6,519 nt of DNA from Burkholderiaceae bacterium (lineage in GTDB: Bacteria > Pseudomonadota > Gammaproteobacteria > Burkholderiales > Burkholderiaceae_C), in contig JAGOBT010000191.1 of assembly GCA_017999135.1 (NCBI GenBank), forward strand, positions 1 through 6,519, written 5' to 3'. The position numbers and the translations under genes were made by a program. The notes under the pieces are model-generated. The model was not told the origin of the DNA, made no database searches, and saw only the letters and a program-made list of their open reading frames with translations. Shown here one piece after another: positions 1 to 5,638 of the stretch; the stretch's first letter is position 1; each line of letters starts with the position of its first letter.

Positions 1-113
1 CGCTGCGCCGCGGGCCTGGCGGCCGCGAGCCGCTGGCGGTGCTGGTGGGTGAAACCATGCTGGCGCTGCGGCTCTCGGAAGCGCGCTGTGTGGAAGTGGT
101 CACTACCTCCTAA
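1..113 (+). CDS. feoA: Ferrous iron transport protein A (FeoA), C-terminal fragment
   Basis: Only the last 36 codons are in the window, read in the frame that ends with TAA at 111-113. The visible peptide runs from LRRGPGGREPLAV through VGETMLALRLSEARCVEV to TTS. It has the pattern of the end of the SH3-like FeoA fold: a 'GDP/GREP' turn, a short strand, then 'ALRxSEAxxVEV'. FeoA is a small cytoplasmic protein that works with the FeoB permease in Fe(II) uptake; its exact role is still debated. The gene lies 18 bp upstream of feoB on the same strand, as in typical feoAB operons, which strongly supports the call despite the short fragment. The start and promoter lie to the left of the window, so nothing can be said about Fur control. 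Confidence 0.85.
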   Translation, partial: LRRGPGGREPLAVLVGETMLALRLSEARCVEVVTTS

Positions 114-131
114 GGTCCCGGAAAATACAAC

Positions 132-2018
132 GTGAATGCCGCCGCTTCCTTGGCCAAGCCGCGCGCACTGCCGCGCAGCGTGGCGCTGGTGGGTAACCCG
201 AACTGCGGCAAGACCGCGCTGTTCAACCTGCTCACCGGCGCGCGCCAGAAGGTGGCCAACTACGCCGGCGTCACCGTCGAACGCAAGGTGGGCCAGGCCA
301 AACTGCCCAACGGCCAAAGCGTGGCCATCATCGACCTGCCGGGCACCTACAGCCTGCACCCGGCCTCGGCCGACGAGTTGGTGACGCTGGAGGTGATCGA
401 AGGCCGGCGCACTGGCGAGGATGCGCCCGACCTGATCGTGGCGGTGGTGGACGCCACCAACCTGCGCATGAATCTTCGCCTGGTGTTGGAGTTGAAACGC
501 CTGGGCCGCCCCATGGTGGTGGCACTGAACATGGCCGACATGGCCGAAGAACGCGGCCTGGTGATCGACGTGCTGCGCCTGGCCGCCGAGCTGGGTTGCC
601 CCGTGGTGCAGACCGTGGCCGTGCAACACGATGGCCACGCCGTACTGATGGCCGAGTTGCAGCGCGACCTGCCGGCCCAGCACCAGGCCAGCGCCGCCCA
701 GCACGTGGAAACGCCCAGCGCCGAGGCCTTGCAGCACGAGGTGCGCCGCATCCTGGCCGCCGCCGCACCCAACGCCGCACGCAGCGCGCGCTTTCACCCC
801 CGCCTGGACGCTTGGGTGATGCACCCGGTGTGGGGCGTGGTGATCCTGGCGCTGTTGCTGTTCGTGGTGTTCCAGGCCGTGTTTTCGTGGGCCCAGTGGC
901 CCATGGACCTCATCAAGTCCAGCATGGCCGGCCTGGGCGAGTGGACGCAAGCGCACATGGCCGAAGGGCCGCTGCGCAGCCTGCTGGTGGACGGCGCCAT
1001 CGCCGGCGCCGGCAGCGTGCTGGTATTCCTGCCGCAGATATTGATCTTGTTCGCCTTCATCCTGGCGCTGGAGGATTCCGGCTACCTGCCGCGCGCCGCC
1101 TTCTTGCTCGACACGCTGATGGGCAAGGTGGGTCTTTCAGGCCGGGCGTTCATCCCGCTGCTGTCCAGCTTTGCCTGCGCGGTGCCCGGCATCATGGCCA
1201 CGCGCAGCATCAACCACTGGCGCGACCGCCTAGCCACCATCATGGTGGCACCGCTGATGACCTGCTCGGCCCGGCTTCCGGTGTACGCGCTGCTGATTGG
1301 CGCCTTCGTGCCCGACACCAATGTGGGCCTGTTCAACCTGCGCGGCCTGACGCTGTTCGCGCTCTACACCGCCGGCGTCCTCTCGGCCTGCACGGTGGCC
1401 TGGGCCTTCAAGCGCATCTGGATGAAAAGCAGCTACCAGCCGCTGATGCTGGAGCTGCCACCCTACCGCGTGCCCGGCCTGCGCAACTTGGCGCTGGGCC
1501 TGTGGGAGCGGGCGCGCATCTTCTTGCGCCGGGTGGGCACCATCATCTTTGCGCTCACCGTGCTGTTGTGGTTCCTCTCCACCTGGCCGGCTCCGCCCGA
1601 GGGCGCCACGGGCGCGGCCATCACCCACAGCTTTGCCGGTCAGCTGGGCCGGATGCTGGAAGTGGTCTTCGCCCCCATCGGCTTCAACTGGCAGATCAGC
1701 ATCGCCCTGGTGCCGGGCATGGCGGCGCGCGAGGTTGTGGTGGGCGCGCTGGGCACGGTCTACGCGCTCTCGGCGCCCAATGGCGCGGTGGCCGAGGCCC
1801 TCTCGCCCATGCTTGCCCAACAGTGGTCGCTGGCCACGGCCTATTCGCTGCTGGCCTGGTTTGTGTTCGCGCCGCAATGCATCTCGACGCTGGCCACGGT
1901 CAAGCGCGAGACCAACTCCTGGCGCTACCCGCTGCTGATGACGGCCTACCTCTTCGTGCTGGCCTATGCGGCGGCCTTTGTGACCTACCGCGTGGCCCTG
2001 GCGCTGGGGGGGGGCTGA
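132..2018 (+). CDS. feoB: Ferrous iron transport protein B (FeoB), short form
   Basis: FeoB is the inner-membrane Fe(II) permease with an N-terminal GTPase domain. The G motifs are visible: G1 GNPNCGKT at residues 21-28, the G2 threonine in AGVTVE at 45-50, G3 DLPG at 68-71 and G4 NMAD at 133-136. A roughly 60-residue Ala/Gln/His-rich linker (about 171-230) leads to the membrane part, which has hydrophobic spans from about 232 to 626. Conserved Gate-type segments are present: FACAVPGIM (347-355), TCSARLPVYAL (377-387) and APQCISTLATVKRET (580-594). At 628 aa it is clearly shorter than E. coli FeoB (773 aa), mainly because the region between the G domain and the membrane is reduced. The start is GTG at 132; there is no in-frame ATG before the G1 motif, and a weak GGA lies 9 nt upstream. 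It follows feoA by 18 bp and precedes a cysteine-rich small protein by 2 bp. A run of nine G ends the gene (see findings). Confidence 0.96.
   Translation: MNAAASLAKPRALPRSVALVGNPNCGKTALFNLLTGARQKVANYAGVTVERKVGQAKLPNGQSVAIIDLPGTYSLHPASADELVTLEVIEGRRTGEDAPDLIVAVVDATNLRMNLRLVLELKRLGRPMVVALNMADMAEERGLVIDVLRLAAELGCPVVQTVAVQHDGHAVLMAELQRDLPAQHQASAAQHVETPSAEALQHEVRRILAAAAPNAARSARFHPRLDAWVMHPVWGVVILALLLFVVFQAVFSWAQWPMDLIKSSMAGLGEWTQAHMAEGPLRSLLVDGAIAGAGSVLVFLPQILILFAFILALEDSGYLPRAAFLLDTLMGKVGLSGRAFIPLLSSFACAVPGIMATRSINHWRDRLATIMVAPLMTCSARLPVYALLIGAFVPDTNVGLFNLRGLTLFALYTAGVLSACTVAWAFKRIWMKSSYQPLMLELPPYRVPGLRNLALGLWERARIFLRRVGTIIFALTVLLWFLSTWPAPPEGATGAAITHSFAGQLGRMLEVVFAPIGFNWQISIALVPGMAAREVVVGALGTVYALSAPNGAVAEALSPMLAQQWSLATAYSLLAWFVFAPQCISTLATVKRETNSWRYPLLMTAYLFVLAYAAAFVTYRVALALGGG
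2006..2014 (+). repeat. G9 homopolymer at the 3' end of feoB (slippery heptamer)
   Basis: Nine consecutive G occur just before the feoB stop. Read in the feoB frame they contain G_GGG_GGG (2006-2012), followed by GGC and TGA. Shifting back by one base removes the stop and joins the open frame of the downstream 80-aa protein without interruption (GGG GGG GGG CTG AGC ATG). The run also lies 6 nt before the downstream ATG and could act as its G-rich ribosome binding site. Whether it slips is not known; the tract could also be a sequencing-length error. Confidence 0.6.
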
Positions 2019-2020
2019 GC

Positions 2021-2263
2021 ATGCAGGCACTGGCCGTGGCCGTCATCGTCGGGGTCTGCGCGGTCTACGCCGCCTGGGTGTTGATGCCCGCCGCCTGGCG
2101 CCAGCCGTTGGCGCGTCGGCTGCTGGCCTGGCCGCTGCTGTCACGCAGCCGGGCGGTGCGGCGCGCGGCCACGAGGCCGACGGGATGTGGCTGTGACGGC
2201 TGCGATGCCCCCTCAGGCGCGCAACCGCCAACCAAGACCGTGCACATCGTGCGGCGCCGCTGA
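2021..2263 (+). CDS. FeoB-associated cysteine-rich small membrane protein (80 aa)
   Basis: The 80-aa product has one N-terminal hydrophobic span (about residues 3-23, ALAVAVIVGVCAVYAAWVL). A strongly basic stretch follows (R27 to R52, many Arg), then a CGCDGC motif (C56, C58, C61) and a polar tail ending in RRR. With the N-terminus outside, the basic stretch and the cysteines would be cytoplasmic by the positive-inside rule. Its place, 2 bp after the feoB stop, and this architecture match the known class of small FeoB-associated proteins (Cys-rich FeoB-associated membrane proteins; betaproteobacterial DUF6587-like proteins). The family assignment is from memory, not a search. A role in metal hand-off, Fe-S sensing or FeoB complex assembly is inference. 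It is too basic and too short to be a classic winged-helix FeoC. The ATG at 2021 is chosen because the G-run precedes it and the hydrophobic span starts directly after. Confidence 0.8.
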   Translation: MQALAVAVIVGVCAVYAAWVLMPAAWRQPLARRLLAWPLLSRSRAVRRAATRPTGCGCDGCDAPSGAQPPTKTVHIVRRR

Positions 2264-2279
2264 AGCGCGCGCACCAGGC

Positions 2280-3167
2280 TCAGGTCCAGATTCGATAGAT
2301 CCAGAACCGCTCGTCGCTGGCAATGCGCCGGCGCAGTTCTTCGGGCGGAAAGCCGGTGACCCGTCGCGTCTCGCGGCACAGGTGGGACTGGTCGGCATAG
2401 CCGGTTTCGGCGGCCACCTCGGCCCAGCGCACTGGGCCGTCCCCATCCGCCAGCGTGCGGAAGAAGGCCTGCTCGGCACGCCCCAGCCCGCGCAGCTCGC
2501 GCATGGGCAGGCCTGTCCAGCCCTTGATGCGGCGCTCGGCCGCCCGCAGGCTGCGGCCCATGCCCGAGGCGGCCGCCCGCATCGCCAGACCATGGGCCCA
2601 GTCTTGGATGCGCAGCAAGCCTGGGTGATCAGCGCCGGGCCGCAGGGTTTGCCAACGCGGTGCAAGGAAGTCTTCGATCAGCGCCACGCGTGCCTCGTCG
2701 TCCGGCGCGGCCAGCACCGAGGCGGCCAGCACCTGCCACTCGGTGCCCAGGGCTTCGCCCAGCGGCACGAAGCGGTTCAGGTAGTGCGCAGGGTTGATAC
2801 CGGTCAGCGCTTGCACGGCGTCGGGCAGCAGCATCAGCATCAGGCCGTGGCCCTCGGCGGTGTTGCGCGAGTGGGTGGGGCGCGTGAAAGGCCCAGAGAA
2901 CGACACCGTGGGCAGACGCTGCGGCCGCCGGCCGGGCTCCAGCAGCTCGGAATGGCCGGCGAAGAACCAGCTCACGGTGCACAGCGGCGACGCCGGGAAG
3001 TGGTTGTGGTGCCACTCGGGCGGCCAGTGCTGCCCCATACCCAGGGTGCTGCGCGCCACCACGGCGCGCACGCATTGGCTGAGCGCAAGACGCGGCAGCC
3101 ACAGCCGGGCGGGCGCGCGGTTGAGCGCGGCCAACTGGGGCTGCGGCGGCGTGGCAAGGTGGGCCAT
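2280..3167 (-). CDS. AraC-family transcriptional regulator
   Basis: The 295-aa product has a C-terminal AraC-type DNA-binding domain with two helix-turn-helix units. The first is about residues 195-222 (SGMGRSLRAAERRIKGWTG). The second is about 247-283, with AEVAAETGYADQSHLCRETR and then TGFPPEELRRR. The end FWIYR is common in a subgroup of these regulators. The N-terminal roughly 170 residues include a PASPLCTVSWFFAG segment (58-71), resembling the sensor part of AraC proteins with DUF6597-like N-termini; this is a tentative match and the ligand is unknown. The frame stays open upstream to 3347, but I chose ATG at 3167 because the extra 60 codons are low-complexity and would overlap the divergent gene. 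No Shine-Dalgarno sequence is visible; a -10-like TACACT sits 7 nt before the start. The gene ends 16 bp from the cysteine-rich small gene (convergent) and is divergent from the P450 unit, its likely target. Confidence 0.9.
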   Translation of the reverse strand: MAHLATPPQPQLAALNRAPARLWLPRLALSQCVRAVVARSTLGMGQHWPPEWHHNHFPASPLCTVSWFFAGHSELLEPGRRPQRLPTVSFSGPFTRPTHSRNTAEGHGLMLMLLPDAVQALTGINPAHYLNRFVPLGEALGTEWQVLAASVLAAPDDEARVALIEDFLAPRWQTLRPGADHPGLLRIQDWAHGLAMRAAASGMGRSLRAAERRIKGWTGLPMRELRGLGRAEQAFFRTLADGDGPVRWAEVAAETGYADQSHLCRETRRVTGFPPEELRRRIASDERFWIYRIWT

Positions 3168-3174
3168 GCCGGCC

Positions 3175-3180
3175 AGTGTA
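3175..3180 (-). promoter_or_regulatory. -10-like hexamer TACACT for the AraC-type gene (leaderless-type)
   Basis: On the - strand TACACT matches four of six bases of the sigma-70 -10 consensus and lies 7 nt before the ATG at 3167, so transcription would begin at or next to the start codon. A TTGCCG at 3201-3206 (- strand) could be a -35, but the 20-nt spacer is long. The absence of a Shine-Dalgarno sequence is consistent with a leaderless mRNA. Confidence 0.35.
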
Positions 3181-3254
3181 GTGAGCCCCTGCGGCGGCGG
3201 CGGCAATGCCCCTGGGCTGTCGCTTTTGTTCAAGACAGGCCGTGGCCGAACGCC

Positions 3255-3260
3255 TAGGCT
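3255..3260 (+). promoter_or_regulatory. -10-like hexamer TAGGCT for the small membrane protein gene (weak)
   Basis: TAGGCT lies 7 nt before the ATG at 3268, the same spacing as at two other starts here. It matches only three of six consensus bases. TTGTTC at 3226-3231 is a fair -35, but the spacer would be 23 nt. The AGG inside it (3256-3258) is 9 nt from the ATG and could instead be a short Shine-Dalgarno sequence. Confidence 0.2.
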
Positions 3261-3267
3261 GTGCCCC

Positions 3268-3663
3268 ATGAACTTCTGGCTGCTGGCCGCTGCTGCGGCA
3301 CTGACCCTGATCGGCGTCACCCACTCGGCAATGGGCGAGCGACGCATCTTTCAACCCTGGCGCACGGCGCCCCCGGCCCAGGTGCGCCGGCACCACCAGG
3401 TGATCCTGCGCGCCAGTTGGCACCTGCCCACCCTGCTGGGCCTGGGCCAGGCCACGGCCATCGCCTGGATGGCGGCATCGCCGCCCGCCCAGTGGCCCGC
3501 CCCTGCGCTCGGGCTGGCCATGCTGGGCGCCATGGCCCTGGGCGTGGCGGGCTGCGGCCTGCTGGTGGCCGTGGCCACCCGGGGGCGGCACCAAGGCGGC
3601 GTGGCCATGCTCGCGGCGGCGGCCCTGATCGCCAGGGGCATGCAACAAGGGACCGGCGCATGA
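3268..3663 (+). CDS. Small four-span integral membrane protein, unknown function
   Basis: The 131-aa hydrophobic protein has about four predicted membrane spans: residues 3-19, 52-70, 79-103 and 110-124. A cytoplasmic-type basic loop lies between spans 1 and 2 (GERRIFQPWR...QVRRHHQ, 23-44). A His-Ser-x-x-Gly-Glu motif (H19 S20 G23 E24) sits at the end of the first span and looks conserved-like. I recall similar uncharacterised membrane proteins in proteobacteria but cannot name a family. The ATG at 3268 is the first codon giving a membrane span at the N-terminus; the longer open frame starting at 2794 is the antisense shadow of the AraC-type gene. The stop overlaps the P450 start (ATGA at 3660-3663), so the two are probably translationally coupled. 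It could anchor or support the P450 reaction or transport its substrate; this is inference from position only. Confidence 0.75.
   Translation: MNFWLLAAAAALTLIGVTHSAMGERRIFQPWRTAPPAQVRRHHQVILRASWHLPTLLGLGQATAIAWMAASPPAQWPAPALGLAMLGAMALGVAGCGLLVAVATRGRHQGGVAMLAAAALIARGMQQGTGA
3647..3652 (+). promoter_or_regulatory. Shine-Dalgarno sequence AAGGGA for the P450 gene
   Basis: AAGGGA lies 7 nt before the ATG at 3660, inside the last codons of the upstream gene. It fixes the P450 start at the ATGA overlap and argues against the long in-frame extension that opens at 3261. Confidence 0.65.
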
Positions 3664-5099
3664 ACCCCCAGCGCCCACCCGGCCCGCCCTGCCCCTGGTG
3701 GGGCCTGCCGCAGTTGCGGGCCATGTATCGCGACTACCTCGGCTACACCACTGGCCTGCAGCGTGCGCACGGCGACGTGGTGGCGCTGCGCATCGGCTGG
3801 GAACGCAGCTGGGACTTGTTCCACCCCGACGATGTGCGGACCGCGCTGGTGGAGCATGCCGAGCACCTGGGCCGCTGGGAGCGCGGCGTCGAAGTGTTCT
3901 CGCAGGCCTTCGGCCAGGGCTTGCTGGTGGCCGAGGGCGACGCCTGGCGGCGACAGCGTCGCATGCTGGCGCCGGGCTTCCTGCCCCGCCGGGTGCAGGG
4001 CTATGCCGGCCTGATGGTGGACGCCGCCCAGCAGGCACTGGACGCCGCCGTACCGGCCCATGGGCACGAGGCCACGCTGGCGGTGGACGGTCTGTTCAAT
4101 GCACTGACCATGGACGTCATCATGCGCACCCTGTTCAGCAGCCGCGCACCGGGCCTGGCGCGCGCTGCCGCCGAAGCCACCCAGGTGCTGTCGCAGGCGG
4201 CCATGCAGGAAATGTTCTGGCCCGCCTCGCTGCCCGACTGGCTGCCCCTGCCGCACAAGCGCGCCAAGCGCCAGGCCCTGGCGGTGCTGACCGGCCTGGT
4301 CGACGGGCAGATCGCCGCGCGCCGCGCGCCGGGCCATGCCGAGGCGCCGGCCGACGACTTGCTGGCCATGCTGCTCGCGGTGAGGGACGAAGATGGCAGC
4401 GGCTTGAGCACCGGCGAGCTGCACGACCAGTGCATGGTGATGTTCCAGGCCGGCCACGAGACCACCGCCACGGCCCTGCTGTGGTGGAGCTGGCTGATGG
4501 CCAGCCACCCCGATGCCGCTGCCTCGGCCCAGGCGGAGGTGGACGCCGTGCTGAGCCAGCGCGCACCGACTGCGGCCGATGCCCCCCGCCTGCCCCGCCT
4601 GGCCGCCACGCTGAAGGAAGCCATGCGCCTGTACCCACCGGTCGCGGCGCTGATGACACGCCGTGTGCTCAAGCCCTTCGCACTGGGCAGCCGCACGGTG
4701 CCGGCGCGCACGCTGCTGCGCGTCACGCCCTGGGTGATCCAGCGCGATGCGCGCTGGTTCGCCGAGCCGCACGCCTTCCGCCCCGAGCGCTTTCTCGTCG
4801 AAGACGCGGCCCTGCCGCGCGGCGCCTGGATGCCCTTCGGCGCAGGGCCGCGGGTGTGCATCGGCCAGCACTTCGCCATGCTGGAGATGACGCTGGTGGC
4901 GGCCCTGTTGCTGCAGCGCTGCACGCTGCACACGGTACCGGGTGAGCCTCCGCCCCGGCCGCGCATGTACGTCACGCTGCGCCCGGACGCGCCCTTGCGC
5001 CTGACGTTGCGCCGCCGCACCCCACCGCCAGGCCAGGCGCCACAATCGCGGCCATGCGCATCCTCAGCATCAACACCGGCCGTGTCGAGCAACGCTTGA
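3660..5099 (+). CDS. Cytochrome P450 monooxygenase
   Basis: The 479-aa product is a heme-thiolate monooxygenase with all family hallmarks. These are the C-helix WRRQR (W96, R100), the I-helix AGHETT (264-269, with the acid/threonine pair for O2 activation), the K-helix ExxR (E320, R323), FRPERF (373-378), and the heme loop FGAGPRVCIG (393-402) with C400 as the axial ligand. There is a proline-rich N-terminus (PQRPPGPPCP) but no membrane anchor, so it is probably soluble. The loop type resembles the CYP4/CYP102-like class rather than CYP153, but I cannot assign a CYP family or substrate. No ferredoxin or reductase gene is present, so electrons must come from proteins encoded elsewhere. The ATG overlaps the previous stop (ATGA). 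The last 25 or so residues (after LRLTLRRR, about 446-453) are an odd Pro/Ser/Ala-rich tail that runs 46 bp into the MOSC gene. Confidence 0.96.
   Translation: MNPQRPPGPPCPWWGLPQLRAMYRDYLGYTTGLQRAHGDVVALRIGWERSWDLFHPDDVRTALVEHAEHLGRWERGVEVFSQAFGQGLLVAEGDAWRRQRRMLAPGFLPRRVQGYAGLMVDAAQQALDAAVPAHGHEATLAVDGLFNALTMDVIMRTLFSSRAPGLARAAAEATQVLSQAAMQEMFWPASLPDWLPLPHKRAKRQALAVLTGLVDGQIAARRAPGHAEAPADDLLAMLLAVRDEDGSGLSTGELHDQCMVMFQAGHETTATALLWWSWLMASHPDAAASAQAEVDAVLSQRAPTAADAPRLPRLAATLKEAMRLYPPVAALMTRRVLKPFALGSRTVPARTLLRVTPWVIQRDARWFAEPHAFRPERFLVEDAALPRGAWMPFGAGPRVCIGQHFAMLEMTLVAALLLQRCTLHTVPGEPPPRPRMYVTLRPDAPLRLTLRRRTPPPGQAPQSRPCASSASTPAVSSNA
5041..5046 (+). promoter_or_regulatory. -10-like hexamer CACAAT for the MOSC gene (leaderless-type)
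   Basis: CACAAT lies 7 nt before the ATG at 5054, inside the P450 reading frame, and matches four of six bases of the -10 consensus. No convincing -35 lies at 16-18 nt; TTGCGC at 5007-5012 is 28 nt away. There is no Shine-Dalgarno sequence close to the ATG. This suggests an internal promoter giving a leaderless MOSC transcript. Confidence 0.35.
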
Positions 5100-5635
5100 T
5101 GGGCGGCCGCTCGGTGGCCACCGCCATTGCCAAGCAGCCCCGCAGCGGTGCCATCGCCTACGGTCCGCTGGGCCTGGAAGGCGACGAGCAAGCCGACCCC
5201 ACGGTGCACGGCGGCCTTGCCAAGGCGATCTACGCCTACCCCAGCGAGCACCTACCGTTCTGGCGCACCGTGCGGGCCCAGGCCCAGGTGGCCGGCTGGC
5301 AGGATCAGGTGCCGCCCGGCCTCATGGGCGAGAACCTCACCCTCAGTGGCCTGCTGGAGAAAGACCTGTGGGTGGGCGACCGCCTGCACTTTGCCGACGG
5401 CGGTGTGCTGGTGGTGAGCGAGCCGCGCTACCCCTGCTTCAAGTTCAACGCGGTGATGGGCTTTGCCAAGGCGTCCAAGCTGATGGTGGAGTCGGGCTAC
5501 TGCGGCACCTACCTCGCGGTGCTGGTGCCGGGCGCCCTGCAGGCGAACGAGGCCTTCACGCTCGAGCCCGGCGAGCGCGCACTCAGCCTCGCGGACGCCT
5601 TCCGCGCCCGCACCAAGGGCAAGGACTTTGGCTAG
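5054..5635 (+). CDS. MOSC domain-containing protein (YiiM-like)
   Basis: The 193-aa product carries a MOSC (molybdenum cofactor sulfurase C-terminal) domain from about residue 20 to 165. The family pattern is clear: GLEGDEQADPTVHGG (40-54), YPSEHLPFW (62-70), GLMGENLT (89-96), WVGD (106-109), and PRYPCFKFN (124-132), where C128 is the expected molybdenum ligand. These match E. coli YiiM closely (GLEGDEQAxxxVHGG, PxSPCYKLN). YiiM has been linked to Moco-dependent reduction of N-hydroxylated compounds such as 6-hydroxylaminopurine; that this protein does the same is inference. It is about 30 residues shorter than E. coli YiiM (224 aa), with a reduced C-terminal helical part, and has no ferredoxin domain of its own. 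It overlaps the P450 gene by 46 bp in another frame and ends 3 bp from the convergent OYE gene. Confidence 0.9.
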   Translation: MRILSINTGRVEQRLMGGRSVATAIAKQPRSGAIAYGPLGLEGDEQADPTVHGGLAKAIYAYPSEHLPFWRTVRAQAQVAGWQDQVPPGLMGENLTLSGLLEKDLWVGDRLHFADGGVLVVSEPRYPCFKFNAVMGFAKASKLMVESGYCGTYLAVLVPGALQANEAFTLEPGERALSLADAFRARTKGKDFG

Positions 5636-5638
5636 GGG

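Larger units (their letters stand above)
3168..3267. promoter_or_regulatory. Divergent promoter/operator region between the AraC-type gene and the P450 unit
   Basis: This 100-bp gap is the only real intergenic region in the window and must hold signals for both directions. Visible elements are a CGG-repeat tract (3191-3203), a direct repeat GCCCCTG at 3185-3191 and 3208-3214, a dyad CTGTC-N12-GACAG (3217-3221 and 3234-3238) around the only T-rich stretch (CTTTTGTT), and GGCCGTGGCC at 3238-3247. The dyad or the direct repeat could be AraC-protein sites. This is inference: arms of 5-7 bp can occur by chance. Confidence 0.5.

Noticed and set aside
596..2020. Open + frame running through feoB into the 80-aa gene
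   Set aside because: The upstream part is the second frame of feoB with Arg/Gly/Ala-rich nonsense; only the part from ATG 2021 is gene-like. The open path matters only for the slippage idea.
2264..2279. Possible bidirectional terminator between the small cysteine-rich gene and the AraC-type gene
   Set aside because: I see no stem with a T-rich tail in the 16-bp gap; the same holds for the 3-bp gap at 5636-5638.
3191..3203. CGG repeat tract as a mobile or unstable element
   Set aside because: About four units in a GC-rich gap are ordinary here, and there are no flanking duplications.
2187..3257. 356-codon + frame opposite the AraC-type gene
   Set aside because: It is antisense to a gene with a clear HTH domain; the translation is Gln/Arg/Gly/His-rich without motifs.
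3168..3347. Longer start for the AraC-type regulator
   Set aside because: The extra 60 residues have no domain character, would overlap the divergent gene by about 80 bp, and would leave no promoter space.
3261..3659. N-terminal extension of the P450 reading frame
   Set aside because: It is the alternate frame of the small membrane protein gene. AAGGGA and the ATGA overlap place the P450 start at 3660.
3351..5045. 564-codon open frame on the - strand across the P450 gene
   Set aside because: It is the antisense shadow of a certain P450; its translation is low-complexity (Ala/Gly/Arg/Gln/His-rich) with no motif. Long antisense frames are expected at this GC content.
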